A program made the position numbers and the translations under genes. Below, in pieces: positions 1 through 6,567 of a DNA stretch of 22,716 nucleotides; the stretch's first letter is position 1, and the number at the start of each line of letters is the position of its first letter. Source of the DNA: Rhodospirillales bacterium (lineage in GTDB: Bacteria > Pseudomonadota > Alphaproteobacteria > Reyranellales > Reyranellaceae); the NCBI GenBank assembly GCA_013205335.1, contig JABMNB010000338.1:1-22716 (forward strand). Reading direction: 5' to 3'. The notes under the pieces are model-generated. The model ran no database searches, was not told the DNA's origin, and worked only from the letters and a program-made list of their open reading frames with translations.

Positions 1-630
1 GATGCGGCCGGCTACCAGCTCTATTTCGGCAAGTTCGGTGAGAACCTGCGGGAGGGGGCGCCCGGGCTGCTTGACCGCTTCGAACCGATGCCCGCCGCCA
101 AGGCGTTCGGCGCCTCGGGCGACATTGCCCTGAAGGCGGAGAAGAAGCCGACCTCGTTCCAGTTCGCGGGCGCGCCCGAGGGGGCCAGCAGCGTCGTGGC
201 CGAACAGGCGCGGGTTACCGAGCGCAAGCAGAATGACAAGGTCACGCGCACGCTGAGCCGGCTCTCGGCGCGGTACGTCGCGGACGTCAGCGAGCGCAAG
301 CCGCTGATCCCGCTCGACATCGTGCCGACCGGCAAGCCGGGCCGCTTCAAGGTCTTCTACGATGGCAAGCCGCTGCCCCAGGCCATGGCGGAGGTCGTGA
401 CCGAATTCGGGTGGGCGAGGGAGTTCAAGACCGACGATGCCGGCGCCTTCGAGGTCGAACTGCCGTGGAAGGGCACCTATCTGGTCGAGGTGTCCCTGGT
501 CGACGCCACGCCGGGCACCCACGGCGCCGAGCCCTACGACACGATGCGCTTCGTCACGACGCTCACCTTCAAGGTCCCGACGGGACTCGAAGCGCCGGCG
601 CGTCGGCCGATCGTGACGCCGAAGCGCTGA
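1..630 (+). CDS. DUF4198 domain-containing protein (5' partial)
   Basis: The reading frame is open from base 1 and ends in TGA at 628-630, so the N-terminus, including any signal peptide, lies outside the window; at least 209 residues are visible. Early residues resemble the DUF4198 pattern of a Y-x-G-x-F stretch followed by N-L-R-E and G-L-L-D. Near the C-terminus is a beta-sandwich-like stretch: a 'DGKPLP' loop, 'EFGWAREFKTDDAGAFEVELPW', then 'GTYLVEVS'. DUF4198 proteins are usually exported and often sit near metal-uptake or TonB-type genes, but no reaction is established. The ATG at 88-90 is internal, because the homologous sequence continues upstream of it. The gene is convergent with the crotonase gene that ends at 631, with no bases between the two stop codons. 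The family call is from memory of the pattern. Confidence 0.75.
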   Translation, partial: DAAGYQLYFGKFGENLREGAPGLLDRFEPMPAAKAFGASGDIALKAEKKPTSFQFAGAPEGASSVVAEQARVTERKQNDKVTRTLSRLSARYVADVSERKPLIPLDIVPTGKPGRFKVFYDGKPLPQAMAEVVTEFGWAREFKTDDAGAFEVELPWKGTYLVEVSLVDATPGTHGAEPYDTMRFVTTLTFKVPTGLEAPARRPIVTPKR

Positions 631-1461
631 TCAGACCACCTTCTTGTTGAGAACGCCGAAGCGATCCTTCGGCGCTTTCTCGCGGGCGGCGGGCCCGTAG
701 GTTCCCATTTCGATGCGGTGCGGGATGGTAAGCATGTAGTTCTTGAAGGCGTTCTCCATCGCCTGCCGCCAGCCCTGCGCATCCTGCGTCTCGTTGACCG
801 AAGCCTTGGCGAGCTTCAGTGCAAAGGGATCGCGCTCGGCGATCCTCTGGGCGAGCGCCATCGTCTCCGCCTCGAGCCTTTCACGCGCGACCACGCGGTT
901 CACCAGGCCCGCCTTCTCGGCGTCGGCGGCGCTGATGAAATCGCCGGTGAAGAGATACTCCTTGGTCTTGCGTGGACCGAAGTCCCACGGCATCGAGAAA
1001 TACTGGACATGGCTGCCGCCCCACTTCACGGCGCGGTCGGCGAACTGGGCGTCTTCGCTGGCGATGATGATGTCGCAGGCCGAGGCGATCATCAGGCCGC
1101 CCATGATGCAGTAGCCCTGGACCTGCGCGATCGTGGGCTTGGGCAGGTCGCGCCAGCGCATCGTGTTCTCGAAGAAGCGCTCCCAGATACGTTGGTACTC
1201 GCCGTGGAAACCGGGCTCGAGCGGCGTCTTCTTCTGGTCCTCCATCTCCTGCGGGCTGCCAAGATCGTGCCCGGCGGAGAAATGCTTGCCGGCGCCGGCG
1301 AGGATGATGACCCGCACCTCGCGGTCTTCGACCGCTGCGGCGAAGGCGTGGTCGAGTTCCTCGAGCAGGATACGGCTCTGTGCATTCAGCACGTCGGGCC
1401 GGTTGGTCGTGATCTTGAGCACCGGTCCGGTGCGTTCGGTGAGGAGAGTAGAATAGGTCAT
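631..1461 (-). CDS. Enoyl-CoA hydratase/isomerase-family (crotonase) protein lacking both catalytic Glu
   Basis: This 276-residue protein has the crotonase fold signature: a CoA/oxyanion-hole stretch 'FSAGHDLG' at 61-68, 'VQGYCIMGGLMIASACD' at about 114-130, and 'FTGDFISAADAEKAGLV' further on. Aligned by eye with rat mitochondrial enoyl-CoA hydratase, the catalytic glutamates E144 and E164 correspond to Met124 and Ala144 here, so classical trans-2-enoyl-CoA hydration is unlikely. The region between 68 and 105 carries a longer, aromatic-rich insert (HGEYQRIWERFFENTMRW). The start codon overlaps the stop of the upstream amidohydrolase gene by four bases (ATGA at 1458-1461), so the two are almost certainly translationally coupled. 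It probably acts on an acyl-CoA (isomerase, hydrolase or lyase chemistry), with the substrate unknown. The family assignment is firm; the reaction is open. Confidence 0.9.
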   Translation of the reverse strand: MTYSTLLTERTGPVLKITTNRPDVLNAQSRILLEELDHAFAAAVEDREVRVIILAGAGKHFSAGHDLGSPQEMEDQKKTPLEPGFHGEYQRIWERFFENTMRWRDLPKPTIAQVQGYCIMGGLMIASACDIIIASEDAQFADRAVKWGGSHVQYFSMPWDFGPRKTKEYLFTGDFISAADAEKAGLVNRVVARERLEAETMALAQRIAERDPFALKLAKASVNETQDAQGWRQAMENAFKNYMLTIPHRIEMGTYGPAAREKAPKDRFGVLNKKVV

Positions 1462-2639
1462 GCGGCTGCCTGTGCTGGGTGACGGAGTTCGGACGCGAGA
1501 CCTGCGCCCATCAGATCGATGAAATTGTCGCTATAGAAACGCTGTTTCTGCGCCTCGCCGGTGCCGGCCTTCTCCATCGACGCCTCGAAGCGCTTGATGG
1601 GATGACGGCCACCCTCGACATGAGGGTAGTCGGAGGAGAAGAGGCAGACCTCGTCGCCGGTGTTGGCGATGATCCAGCCCGTATCCTCGTGCGGGTAGGG
1701 CGTGACCCTGATCTGGCGCTGAACGAACTCGCTGGGCTTCAGCGACATCTTCTGCAGCCGCTCCTCGTTGCGATAGAAGGCGTTGTGGGCGCTGTCCATG
1801 TTGCGCATCCAGCCCGGCACCCACGACGCGCCCTGTTCGATGACGCCGAATTTGAGCGCAGGGAAACGGTCGAGCACGCGGTCGACGACCAGCGCCGTCA
1901 GTGCCTTCATCGGCGGATAGGCGATCGCCATGTAGTCGATCGACTTGAAATTGTCGTCGCCCCCGTGGAAGTCGGGGACCGGCGGCAGCCCGTTGTTGAA
2001 CCAGGCCTCCTCCAGCAGCTTGCCGCCGCCGCCGACATGGAAAACGATCGGCAGGCCGGCTTCCTGGGCGATGGCCCAGAGTGGATCGAAGCCGATATGG
2101 CTCGGCGAGTGGGCGTCGGGGCAGCGCGACGGGATCATCAGCGCCTTGGCGCCCAATTCGATCGCCTCGCGGGCAGCGCGGGCGGTGCGCTCGAAGTCGA
2201 CCAGCGGCACGTAGCCGGTCGGCAACAGGCGCCGGTCGACCGAGCAGAACTCGACCATGTGGCGCGTATGGGCGCGTGCGACCGCATAGGTCAGCTCGAC
2301 GTCGCGCCCGCCTTCGAGCACCGAGGAATAGTTGAGCAGCGCCGTGGTGAACATGAGCTGGCTCGCGAAACCCAGCAGATCGATGGAACGCGGGCGATCC
2401 TGGTTGCTTGAGGAGCCGAGAGCCGCCCAGTTCTTGCGCAGCATGATCTGCGTCTCGTCGAAGTCCGCCGCTGGATCGGCCTTCAGTCGCGTGCTGTGGA
2501 AACCCTCATGGCGGGGAAACAGGACCAGATCGGTCACCGTCGCGCGGTGCCTCGCCTCCAGATGGTCTTCGAGGAAGCCGGGCACTTCCATGATGTGCGC
2601 ATCGGCGTCGTGAATGACGCGGCCGCTGGCGTAGGGCAT
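1458..2639 (-). CDS. Metal-dependent amidohydrolase (Amidohydro_2 / ACMSD-like family)
   Basis: This 393-residue TIM-barrel amidohydrolase has candidate metal ligands in 'HDADAHIME' (D11, D13, H15), 'IVFHVGGGG' (H201) and 'SSDYPHVEG' (D337, H340). That arrangement fits the Amidohydro_2 family, which contains aminocarboxymuconate-semialdehyde decarboxylase and resorcylate decarboxylase relatives, so hydrolysis or decarboxylation of a cyclic or aromatic acid is plausible. I placed the start at the ATG at 2637-2639 because GGAGGAGA lies just upstream on the minus strand (2642-2649). An in-frame start at 2693 would run into the divergent gene and adds 18 residues unlike the family. The stop overlaps the crotonase start (ATGA), making a two-gene operon. 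The substrate is not evident from sequence. Confidence 0.88.
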   Translation of the reverse strand: MPYASGRVIHDADAHIMEVPGFLEDHLEARHRATVTDLVLFPRHEGFHSTRLKADPAADFDETQIMLRKNWAALGSSSNQDRPRSIDLLGFASQLMFTTALLNYSSVLEGGRDVELTYAVARAHTRHMVEFCSVDRRLLPTGYVPLVDFERTARAAREAIELGAKALMIPSRCPDAHSPSHIGFDPLWAIAQEAGLPIVFHVGGGGKLLEEAWFNNGLPPVPDFHGGDDNFKSIDYMAIAYPPMKALTALVVDRVLDRFPALKFGVIEQGASWVPGWMRNMDSAHNAFYRNEERLQKMSLKPSEFVQRQIRVTPYPHEDTGWIIANTGDEVCLFSSDYPHVEGGRHPIKRFEASMEKAGTGEAQKQRFYSDNFIDLMGAGLASELRHPAQAAA

Positions 2640-2679
2640 GGTCTCCTCCGGTTTCCTTGTCGTTTTGCGCGAGTCTAGC

Positions 2680-3423
2680 ATGAGCCAGGACATTTCCTAC
2701 GCGGTGCAGACCCTCCTCGAAGCGCGCCGCTCGGGCCGCCAGATGGCGCCGCCTTTCGCCCTCCAGGACCGCGACGCGGTCTATGCCGTGCAGGATGGCG
2801 TGGCCCGGGCGACGGGACCTGTCGCGGGCTGGAAGGTCGGTGCGCGCACGCCGATCGCCGACCCGAATCCCGCACCGCTCTTGGCCGGCGCTCTCGTGCC
2901 GTCGCCCGCGCGCTTCGATGGCAAGGCGATGCACATGATCGGCGTCGAGGTCGAGATCTCGTTCCATATCGTCCGTGATATCCCGGCTCGTGCCTCCGTT
3001 GTCGAACGCGAGGAGGCGCTCGCGGCGGTGGGCGACGCCTTCGTCGGCATGGAGATCGTCGACACGCGCCTCGCCGACTTCAAGAACGCCGATCCGGACT
3101 GGCTGCTGGCCGACAACCAGATGAACCACGCGCTCGTGATGGGCGATCGGGTCCGCGATTGGAAGGCGCTCGACTGGCCGACGCTGCAGGTGAGGCTGGT
3201 GATCGACGGGCAGACGGTCGTCGATCAGCAAGGCGGGCTGGGTGCCGTCGATCCGGTGCGGCCGCTCATCTGGATGATCGATCATGCGGTGCGCCGGCGC
3301 GGCGGCATTCGCGCGGGGCAGGCGATCACCACCGGCTCGTGGACCGGGCTCCTCTACTTCCCGGCGGGTTCGCACGCGCGCGGCGAATTCTTGGGCCTCG
3401 GTGCCGTCGAGGCGAGCTTCTGA
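2680..3423 (+). CDS. 2-keto-4-pentenoate hydratase-like protein (MhpD / fumarylacetoacetase superfamily)
   Basis: The 247-residue protein is typical in length for MhpD/HpaH-type hydratases. Visible features are 'GWKVGARTP' at 50-58, an acidic metal-binding pair in 'GVEVEISF' (E90, E92), a further glutamate in 'GMEIVDTR' (E125), 'LLADNQMNHALVMG' at about 132-145 and 'TTGSWTG' near the C-terminus. These enzymes hydrate 2-hydroxypenta-2,4-dienoates in meta-cleavage of aromatics, or decarboxylate relatives such as 4-oxalocrotonate. I chose the ATG at 2680 over the ATG at 2638, which overlaps the start codon of the divergent amidohydrolase. No strong Shine-Dalgarno is visible. Only 40 bp separate the two divergent starts. 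Adjacent amidohydrolase and crotonase genes suggest a small catabolic cluster, which is inference. Confidence 0.87.
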   Translation: MSQDISYAVQTLLEARRSGRQMAPPFALQDRDAVYAVQDGVARATGPVAGWKVGARTPIADPNPAPLLAGALVPSPARFDGKAMHMIGVEVEISFHIVRDIPARASVVEREEALAAVGDAFVGMEIVDTRLADFKNADPDWLLADNQMNHALVMGDRVRDWKALDWPTLQVRLVIDGQTVVDQQGGLGAVDPVRPLIWMIDHAVRRRGGIRAGQAITTGSWTGLLYFPAGSHARGEFLGLGAVEASF

Positions 3424-3428
3424 CGCCT

Positions 3429-3517
3429 TGTCATCCTGAGCGCAGCGAAGGATCTCTCGCTCGCCAAGGAGTGAGCTGGTCGATCCGCAAGGTCCATCGC
3501 TCACGCTCAGGACGACA
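3429..3517. repeat. Dispersed palindromic repeat (family 1, copy 1)
   Basis: TGTCATCCTGAGCG at 3429-3442 is mirrored by CGCTCAGGACGACA at 3504-3517 (13 of 14 positions complementary), with 61 bp between. The left end, with the following CAGCGAAGGA, matches a second unit at 12774-12797 at about 20 of 24 positions, so this is a dispersed repeat rather than a private hairpin. It occupies the gap between the MhpD-like and MFS-like genes. No terminator-like T-run follows. Confidence 0.7.
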
Positions 3518-3579
3518 GGTCATGACACTTCGGTCACCGCCGTAACAACGGCGCGTCTGTCAGCGGCAGTGTCCGCCGC

Positions 3580-4215
3580 ATGACAAGCCTCGCTTCTCCC
3601 GTCCCCTTCTTCGGCCGCCGCGTCGTCGCGGCCGCCTTCGTGCTCGCGATGTTCGGCTGGGGCCTCGGCTTCTATGGCCCACCGGTCTACCTCCAGGCGG
3701 TGCGGGAGGAGCGTGACTGGTCGGTCGTGCTGGTCTCGTCGGCCGTCACGTTGCATTTCCTTGCGGGCGCCGTCGTCGTGGCCAACCTGTCCTCGCTCTA
3801 TCGCCGCTTCAGCCTGCCGTCGGTCACCAAGGCGGGCGCCGTCCTGTTGGCGGCGGGCGTCCTAGGATGGGCGGTTGCGCAAGAGCCATGGCAGCTTCTG
3901 CTCGCGACCTGCCTGAGCCATGTCGTGCAGATCGCGGGATCGCCGGCGCTGCTGTTCGGCGTGGGGATCGGCAACACGACGTCGCTGCCGCCGCTGATCG
4001 CACAGGTCGAATTCAGCAAGGCCGACGTTCAGCGCGTCGTGCCGTTGATCGTGGCGATCGGCCAGGGAACCTATGCGTTTGCGCCGGCCGCGTTCGGCGG
4101 GCTGCGGTCGCTGTCACCAGCGGAAGGGATGCTGGTGTTCGTCGCGGCCGCCTCGATTCAGGCGGCCGCGATCTCGCTCTTCCTCTCGGGAAGACGAACC
4201 TCGAGACTGGCCTAA
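3580..4215 (+). CDS. Truncated MFS-type transporter, apparently internally deleted
   Basis: The 211-residue hydrophobic protein is about half the length of a normal major facilitator (roughly 400 residues, 12 helices). The N-terminal part looks like MFS helices 1-4: 'VVAAAFVLAMFGWGLGFYG' at 15-33, a second helix at about 48-69, then helices from about 84. The C-terminal part ('LFGVGIGNTTSLPPLIAQVE' and 'VVPLIVAIGQGTYAFAPAAFG') looks like the last helices of the same kind of protein. The two halves join in frame near residues 110-125 (about 3907-3954), with the middle helices missing. No frameshift or stop is seen. The start has no clear ribosome binding site. The stop codon overlaps that of the convergent lipoprotein gene. 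It may be a decaying pseudogene with an intact frame, or a short functional membrane protein. Confidence 0.65.
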   Translation: MTSLASPVPFFGRRVVAAAFVLAMFGWGLGFYGPPVYLQAVREERDWSVVLVSSAVTLHFLAGAVVVANLSSLYRRFSLPSVTKAGAVLLAAGVLGWAVAQEPWQLLLATCLSHVVQIAGSPALLFGVGIGNTTSLPPLIAQVEFSKADVQRVVPLIVAIGQGTYAFAPAAFGGLRSLSPAEGMLVFVAAASIQAAAISLFLSGRRTSRLA

Positions 4216-4616
4216 TTGTACCAGCCGGGATACGGGTAGCCGCCCCAGGGGCCCCAATCCCAGTCGTTCATCGAATTGATGTTGGCCGTCATCTGCTGTT
4301 CGTCGGCCAGATTCTTCTGGAAGACGTTGTTGCGATAGTTGCCATACGCCGCCGCGCTGCCGACATAGATGCACACGCACACCGTCGGGTCCGGATAGAC
4401 GTAGAACACCTGGCCGTTCCGGATCTCGCGCGAAAACTTGTGCGGCGGCAGGTTCTTGAAGGCCGCCTGGCGCTGCGGCGTGTTCGCGGGCACGAACTTG
4501 AAGCCCGCCGCCACCATCATGTCTTCCTTGTTCGCGATCACCTGCTGCGGGTTCTGGCAGGCGGCGACGGCAGCGCCCATTCCAAAAACCAAAGAGAGAG
4601 TGGCAATCCGCTTCAT
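4212..4616 (-). CDS. Small hypothetical lipoprotein with aromatic-rich C-terminus
   Basis: The 134-residue protein begins with a lipoprotein signal peptide: MKR, a hydrophobic stretch, then the lipobox V-A-A-C with the lipidated cysteine at residue 20. Mature residues hold a 'CVCIYVG' segment at about 99-105, and the end (DWDWGPWGGYPYPGWYN) is very rich in Trp, Tyr, Gly and Pro. The mature protein should be anchored in a membrane facing the periplasm. GGAGGA lies upstream of the ATG at 4614-4616, which supports this start. I recognise no domain and assign no function. It lies 25 bp downstream of the second crotonase gene on the same strand in the other gene order, so the crotonase is not part of its upstream operon. 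It is convergent with the MFS-like gene. Confidence 0.8.
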   Translation of the reverse strand: MKRIATLSLVFGMGAAVAACQNPQQVIANKEDMMVAAGFKFVPANTPQRQAAFKNLPPHKFSREIRNGQVFYVYPDPTVCVCIYVGSAAAYGNYRNNVFQKNLADEQQMTANINSMNDWDWGPWGGYPYPGWYN

Positions 4617-4641
4617 TTACGTCCTCCGTATCATTCCTCTG

Positions 4642-5439
4642 TCAGGCGCCTGACCATTTGGGTGCCCGCTTCCCCAGGAAGGCCGCCATGCCCTCGCGGA
4701 AGTCGGCGCTACCGTAAGCCAGTCTGATGAGATCGTCGATGTTCTCGTCGCCCAGACGCGCCTGCAGGCGGCGCAGCGCTTCCTTGGTAACCTGCATCGT
4801 CAGGGGGGCGTGGCCGGCGACGACATTGGCCAGCTCCTCGGCCCGGGCGAGCAGGGCGTTCTGATCGGGCAACAGCTCGCTCACCAGCCCGCAGGCCAGC
4901 GCGGCGGGAGCATCCATCAACTTGGCGAGCAGCATCATTTCCTTGACCCGTTGGGGGCCGATCAAAGCCGCCAACCGGGCGTAGTTGGCCATCGACAGGC
5001 AGTTGCCGAGGGTTCGCGCAATGGGAAAGCCGAACTGGGCGCTGGCCGAGCCGATGCGCAGGTCGCAGACCGCCGCGATCGCCGCGCCACCACCTGTGCA
5101 GAACCCGTGGACCGCGGCGATGGTCGGCACGGTGCAGCGTTCGATTTCACCCAGGATGCGATCCATCTTGCGCTCGTAGGCGATGCCGTCCTCGCCGCTC
5201 TCGAAGCTCTGGAACTGGGCGATGTCGGTGCCGGCCGCGAAGGCCTTGTCGCCGCCGCCGGTGACGACCAGGGCGCGGACCTCGCGGGTCGTTCCGATGC
5301 GGCCGCAGATCTCGGCCAATCCCTCGTACATCGCGAAGGTCAGGGCGTTGCGCGCCCTCGGCCGGTTGAATGTCACCCAGCCGATCTCGCCACGCTTTTC
5401 GAAAAGCAGTTCTTCGGTCATGTCATCCAACGATGTCAT
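4642..5439 (-). CDS. Enoyl-CoA hydratase/isomerase-family (crotonase) protein, second copy, atypical active site
   Basis: This 265-residue crotonase has 'FAAGTDIAQF' (oxyanion-hole strand, 67-76), 'VHGFCTGGGAAIAAVCD' (110-126), 'AQFGFPIARTLG' (134-145) and a typical C-terminal helix ending 'FLGKRAPKWSGA'. Aligned by eye with rat enoyl-CoA hydratase, E144 corresponds to Ala120 and E164 to Ile140, so this paralogue also lacks both hydration glutamates. It is clearly distinct from the first crotonase gene. The ATG at 5437-5439 is given as the start; the in-frame ATG at 5419-5421 is an alternative that would remove six residues, and neither has a strong ribosome binding site. It is divergent from the carbonic anhydrase gene (60 bp) and lies just upstream of the lipoprotein gene on the same strand. 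Likely an acyl-CoA isomerase or hydrolase; substrate unknown. Confidence 0.88.
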   Translation of the reverse strand: MTSLDDMTEELLFEKRGEIGWVTFNRPRARNALTFAMYEGLAEICGRIGTTREVRALVVTGGGDKAFAAGTDIAQFQSFESGEDGIAYERKMDRILGEIERCTVPTIAAVHGFCTGGGAAIAAVCDLRIGSASAQFGFPIARTLGNCLSMANYARLAALIGPQRVKEMMLLAKLMDAPAALACGLVSELLPDQNALLARAEELANVVAGHAPLTMQVTKEALRRLQARLGDENIDDLIRLAYGSADFREGMAAFLGKRAPKWSGA

Positions 5440-5499
5440 TTGTGCGCCGCGGCATCATCGTCTATGTCGCCGTGCGCCGCAAACGGGCATAGGCAGGTC

Positions 5500-6240
5500 A
5501 TGGCACTGGAACGGCTTCTCAAGGGCTTCGCGGACTTCCGGGTTGGTTACTATCAGGAGCACCTCGACCTTTTCGAGAAGCTCGCGACGGAAGGGCAGTC
5601 TCCCAGAATCCTGATCATCGGCTGTTCCGATGCGCGGATCGATCCGGGGATTCTCACCCAGACCAAGCCGGGCGACATCTTCACCGTGCGCAACGTGGCA
5701 GCGATGGTGCCGCCGGCCCAGATCCCTCCCGATGAGCGACATCACGGCACCTCCGCCGCCATCGAGTTCGCCGTCCGCGGCCTCGGCGTCGAGCACATTG
5801 TCGTGCTGGGCCACGCGCTCTGCGGTGGCATCGGCGCGCTGGTCGACGGCAGCCGGGGCGCTTATGCGCACTACGATTATCTCTCGACCTGGACCAGCAT
5901 TGCCCAGGACACGCGCGACCTCGTCGTCGAGGAACTCAAGGGCCGTCCGCGCGACGAAGTCACGCGCGCCGTCGAACAGGCCGCCGTCGTGAACAGCGTC
6001 AACAATCTGATGGGCTATCGCTGGATCGAGGAGCGGGTGAGGGCCGGCACGCTGACCCTGCACGCCTGGTGGTTCAACCTGACGGTCGGCCAGCTCTATG
6101 CCTTCGATCCGCAGACGAGCCTGTTCAAGCCGGTGATCGGCGTAAAGCTTGACGCCGCCATCACTGCCCGCACGCCGCTTTCGGCCCTGAAGCCCGAGAG
6201 CTTCGCCGCGGCGCTGGCGGGGAAGAAGCCGGCATTCTGA
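5500..6240 (+). CDS. Beta-class carbonic anhydrase
   Basis: The 246-residue protein shows the complete beta-carbonic anhydrase active site: 'IIGCSDARID' supplies zinc ligand C42 and the D44/R46 dyad, and 'VVLGHALCGGI' supplies H105 and C108. The intervening 'GDIFTVRNVAAMVPP' is also characteristic. The enzyme interconverts CO2 and bicarbonate in the cytoplasm, feeding carboxylases and pH balance. The frame is open far upstream (to 4810), but that extension is the mirror of the crotonase gene. The ATG at 5500 has AGGCAGG at 5491-5497 as a plausible ribosome binding site and matches the usual N-terminus (leading into 'LLKGFADFR'). It is convergent, across a repeat-filled gap, with the aminotransferase gene ending at 6568. 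Confidence 0.95.
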   Translation: MALERLLKGFADFRVGYYQEHLDLFEKLATEGQSPRILIIGCSDARIDPGILTQTKPGDIFTVRNVAAMVPPAQIPPDERHHGTSAAIEFAVRGLGVEHIVVLGHALCGGIGALVDGSRGAYAHYDYLSTWTSIAQDTRDLVVEELKGRPRDEVTRAVEQAAVVNSVNNLMGYRWIEERVRAGTLTLHAWWFNLTVGQLYAFDPQTSLFKPVIGVKLDAAITARTPLSALKPESFAAALAGKKPAF

Positions 6241-6290
6241 TAGACATTTCCCCCCCGTCACACGGCAGGGCAACCGCATATGATTTTTCC

Positions 6291-6402
6291 GTCGTCCCGA
6301 CCGGAGCGCGCAGCGCGGAGCGGATAGACCTTTTTTCCAGTTAATGACGTCGAATCGAGGAAAAAAGGTCCCTCCACTCCGCTGCGCTCCGGTCGGGACG
6401 AC
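6291..6402. repeat. Long inverted repeat between convergent genes (possible bidirectional terminator)
   Basis: A left arm at 6291-6338 pairs with a right arm at 6359-6402. The outer 19 bases are perfectly complementary (6291-6309 with 6384-6402), as are the inner 12 (GACCTTTTTTCC at 6327-6338 with GGAAAAAAGGTC at 6359-6370); the part between is imperfect, and the loop is 20 bases. As RNA it would form a very long hairpin in either direction. It lies 50 bp after the carbonic anhydrase stop and 166 bp from the convergent aminotransferase stop. The outer sequence (a GTCGTCCCGACCGGAGCGC type) looks like a dispersed bacterial palindrome, but I see no second copy in this window. Confidence 0.75.
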
Positions 6403-6438
6403 GGGTAGTTGGGCCAAACGCGATTGCCATGCGTCACA

Positions 6439-6552
6439 CGGGGGAGGTGGCCGTAGGCCGGAGGGGGAAAGCTCCAGTCTGACCACTGTCCATCTCAGGA
6501 TCTTCGCGTTGCTCTCCACCTCCCGGCCTCCCCCGTTTGACGGGGGAGGTGG
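6439..6552. repeat. G-rich dispersed repeat (family 2, copy A)
   Basis: This unit starts with a GGGGGAGGTGG run, continues to CGGAGGGGGAAAG, and ends with GCGTTGCTCTC, a CCTCC stretch, GGCCTCCCCCG and TGACGGGGGAGG. The same blocks in the same order occur at 21312-21447 (copy B). The interior differs more than the ends. The G-rich and C-rich ends are complementary to each other, giving a MITE- or REP-like structure without a coding region. With the inverted repeat at 6291-6402, it accounts for most of the 327-bp gene-free stretch 6241-6567; I see nothing else there. Confidence 0.75.
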
Positions 6553-6567
6553 AAGAAGAGACGAGCA

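Noticed and set aside
2506..3504. A 332-codon minus-strand frame opposite the MhpD-like gene.
   Set aside because: It is antisense to a gene with intact metal-binding residues and overlaps the amidohydrolase start; its composition is typical of a shadow frame.
4810..5499. A 230-codon upstream extension of the carbonic anhydrase frame.
   Set aside because: The extension is antisense to the second crotonase gene, and family members begin near the ATG at 5500, which has a ribosome binding site.
6241..6567. Possible small genes or a CRISPR array in the 327-bp gap.
   Set aside because: The repeats here are one long palindrome plus one G-rich unit, with no regular spacer-repeat pattern. Short frames through them have no ribosome binding site and translate repeat sequence.
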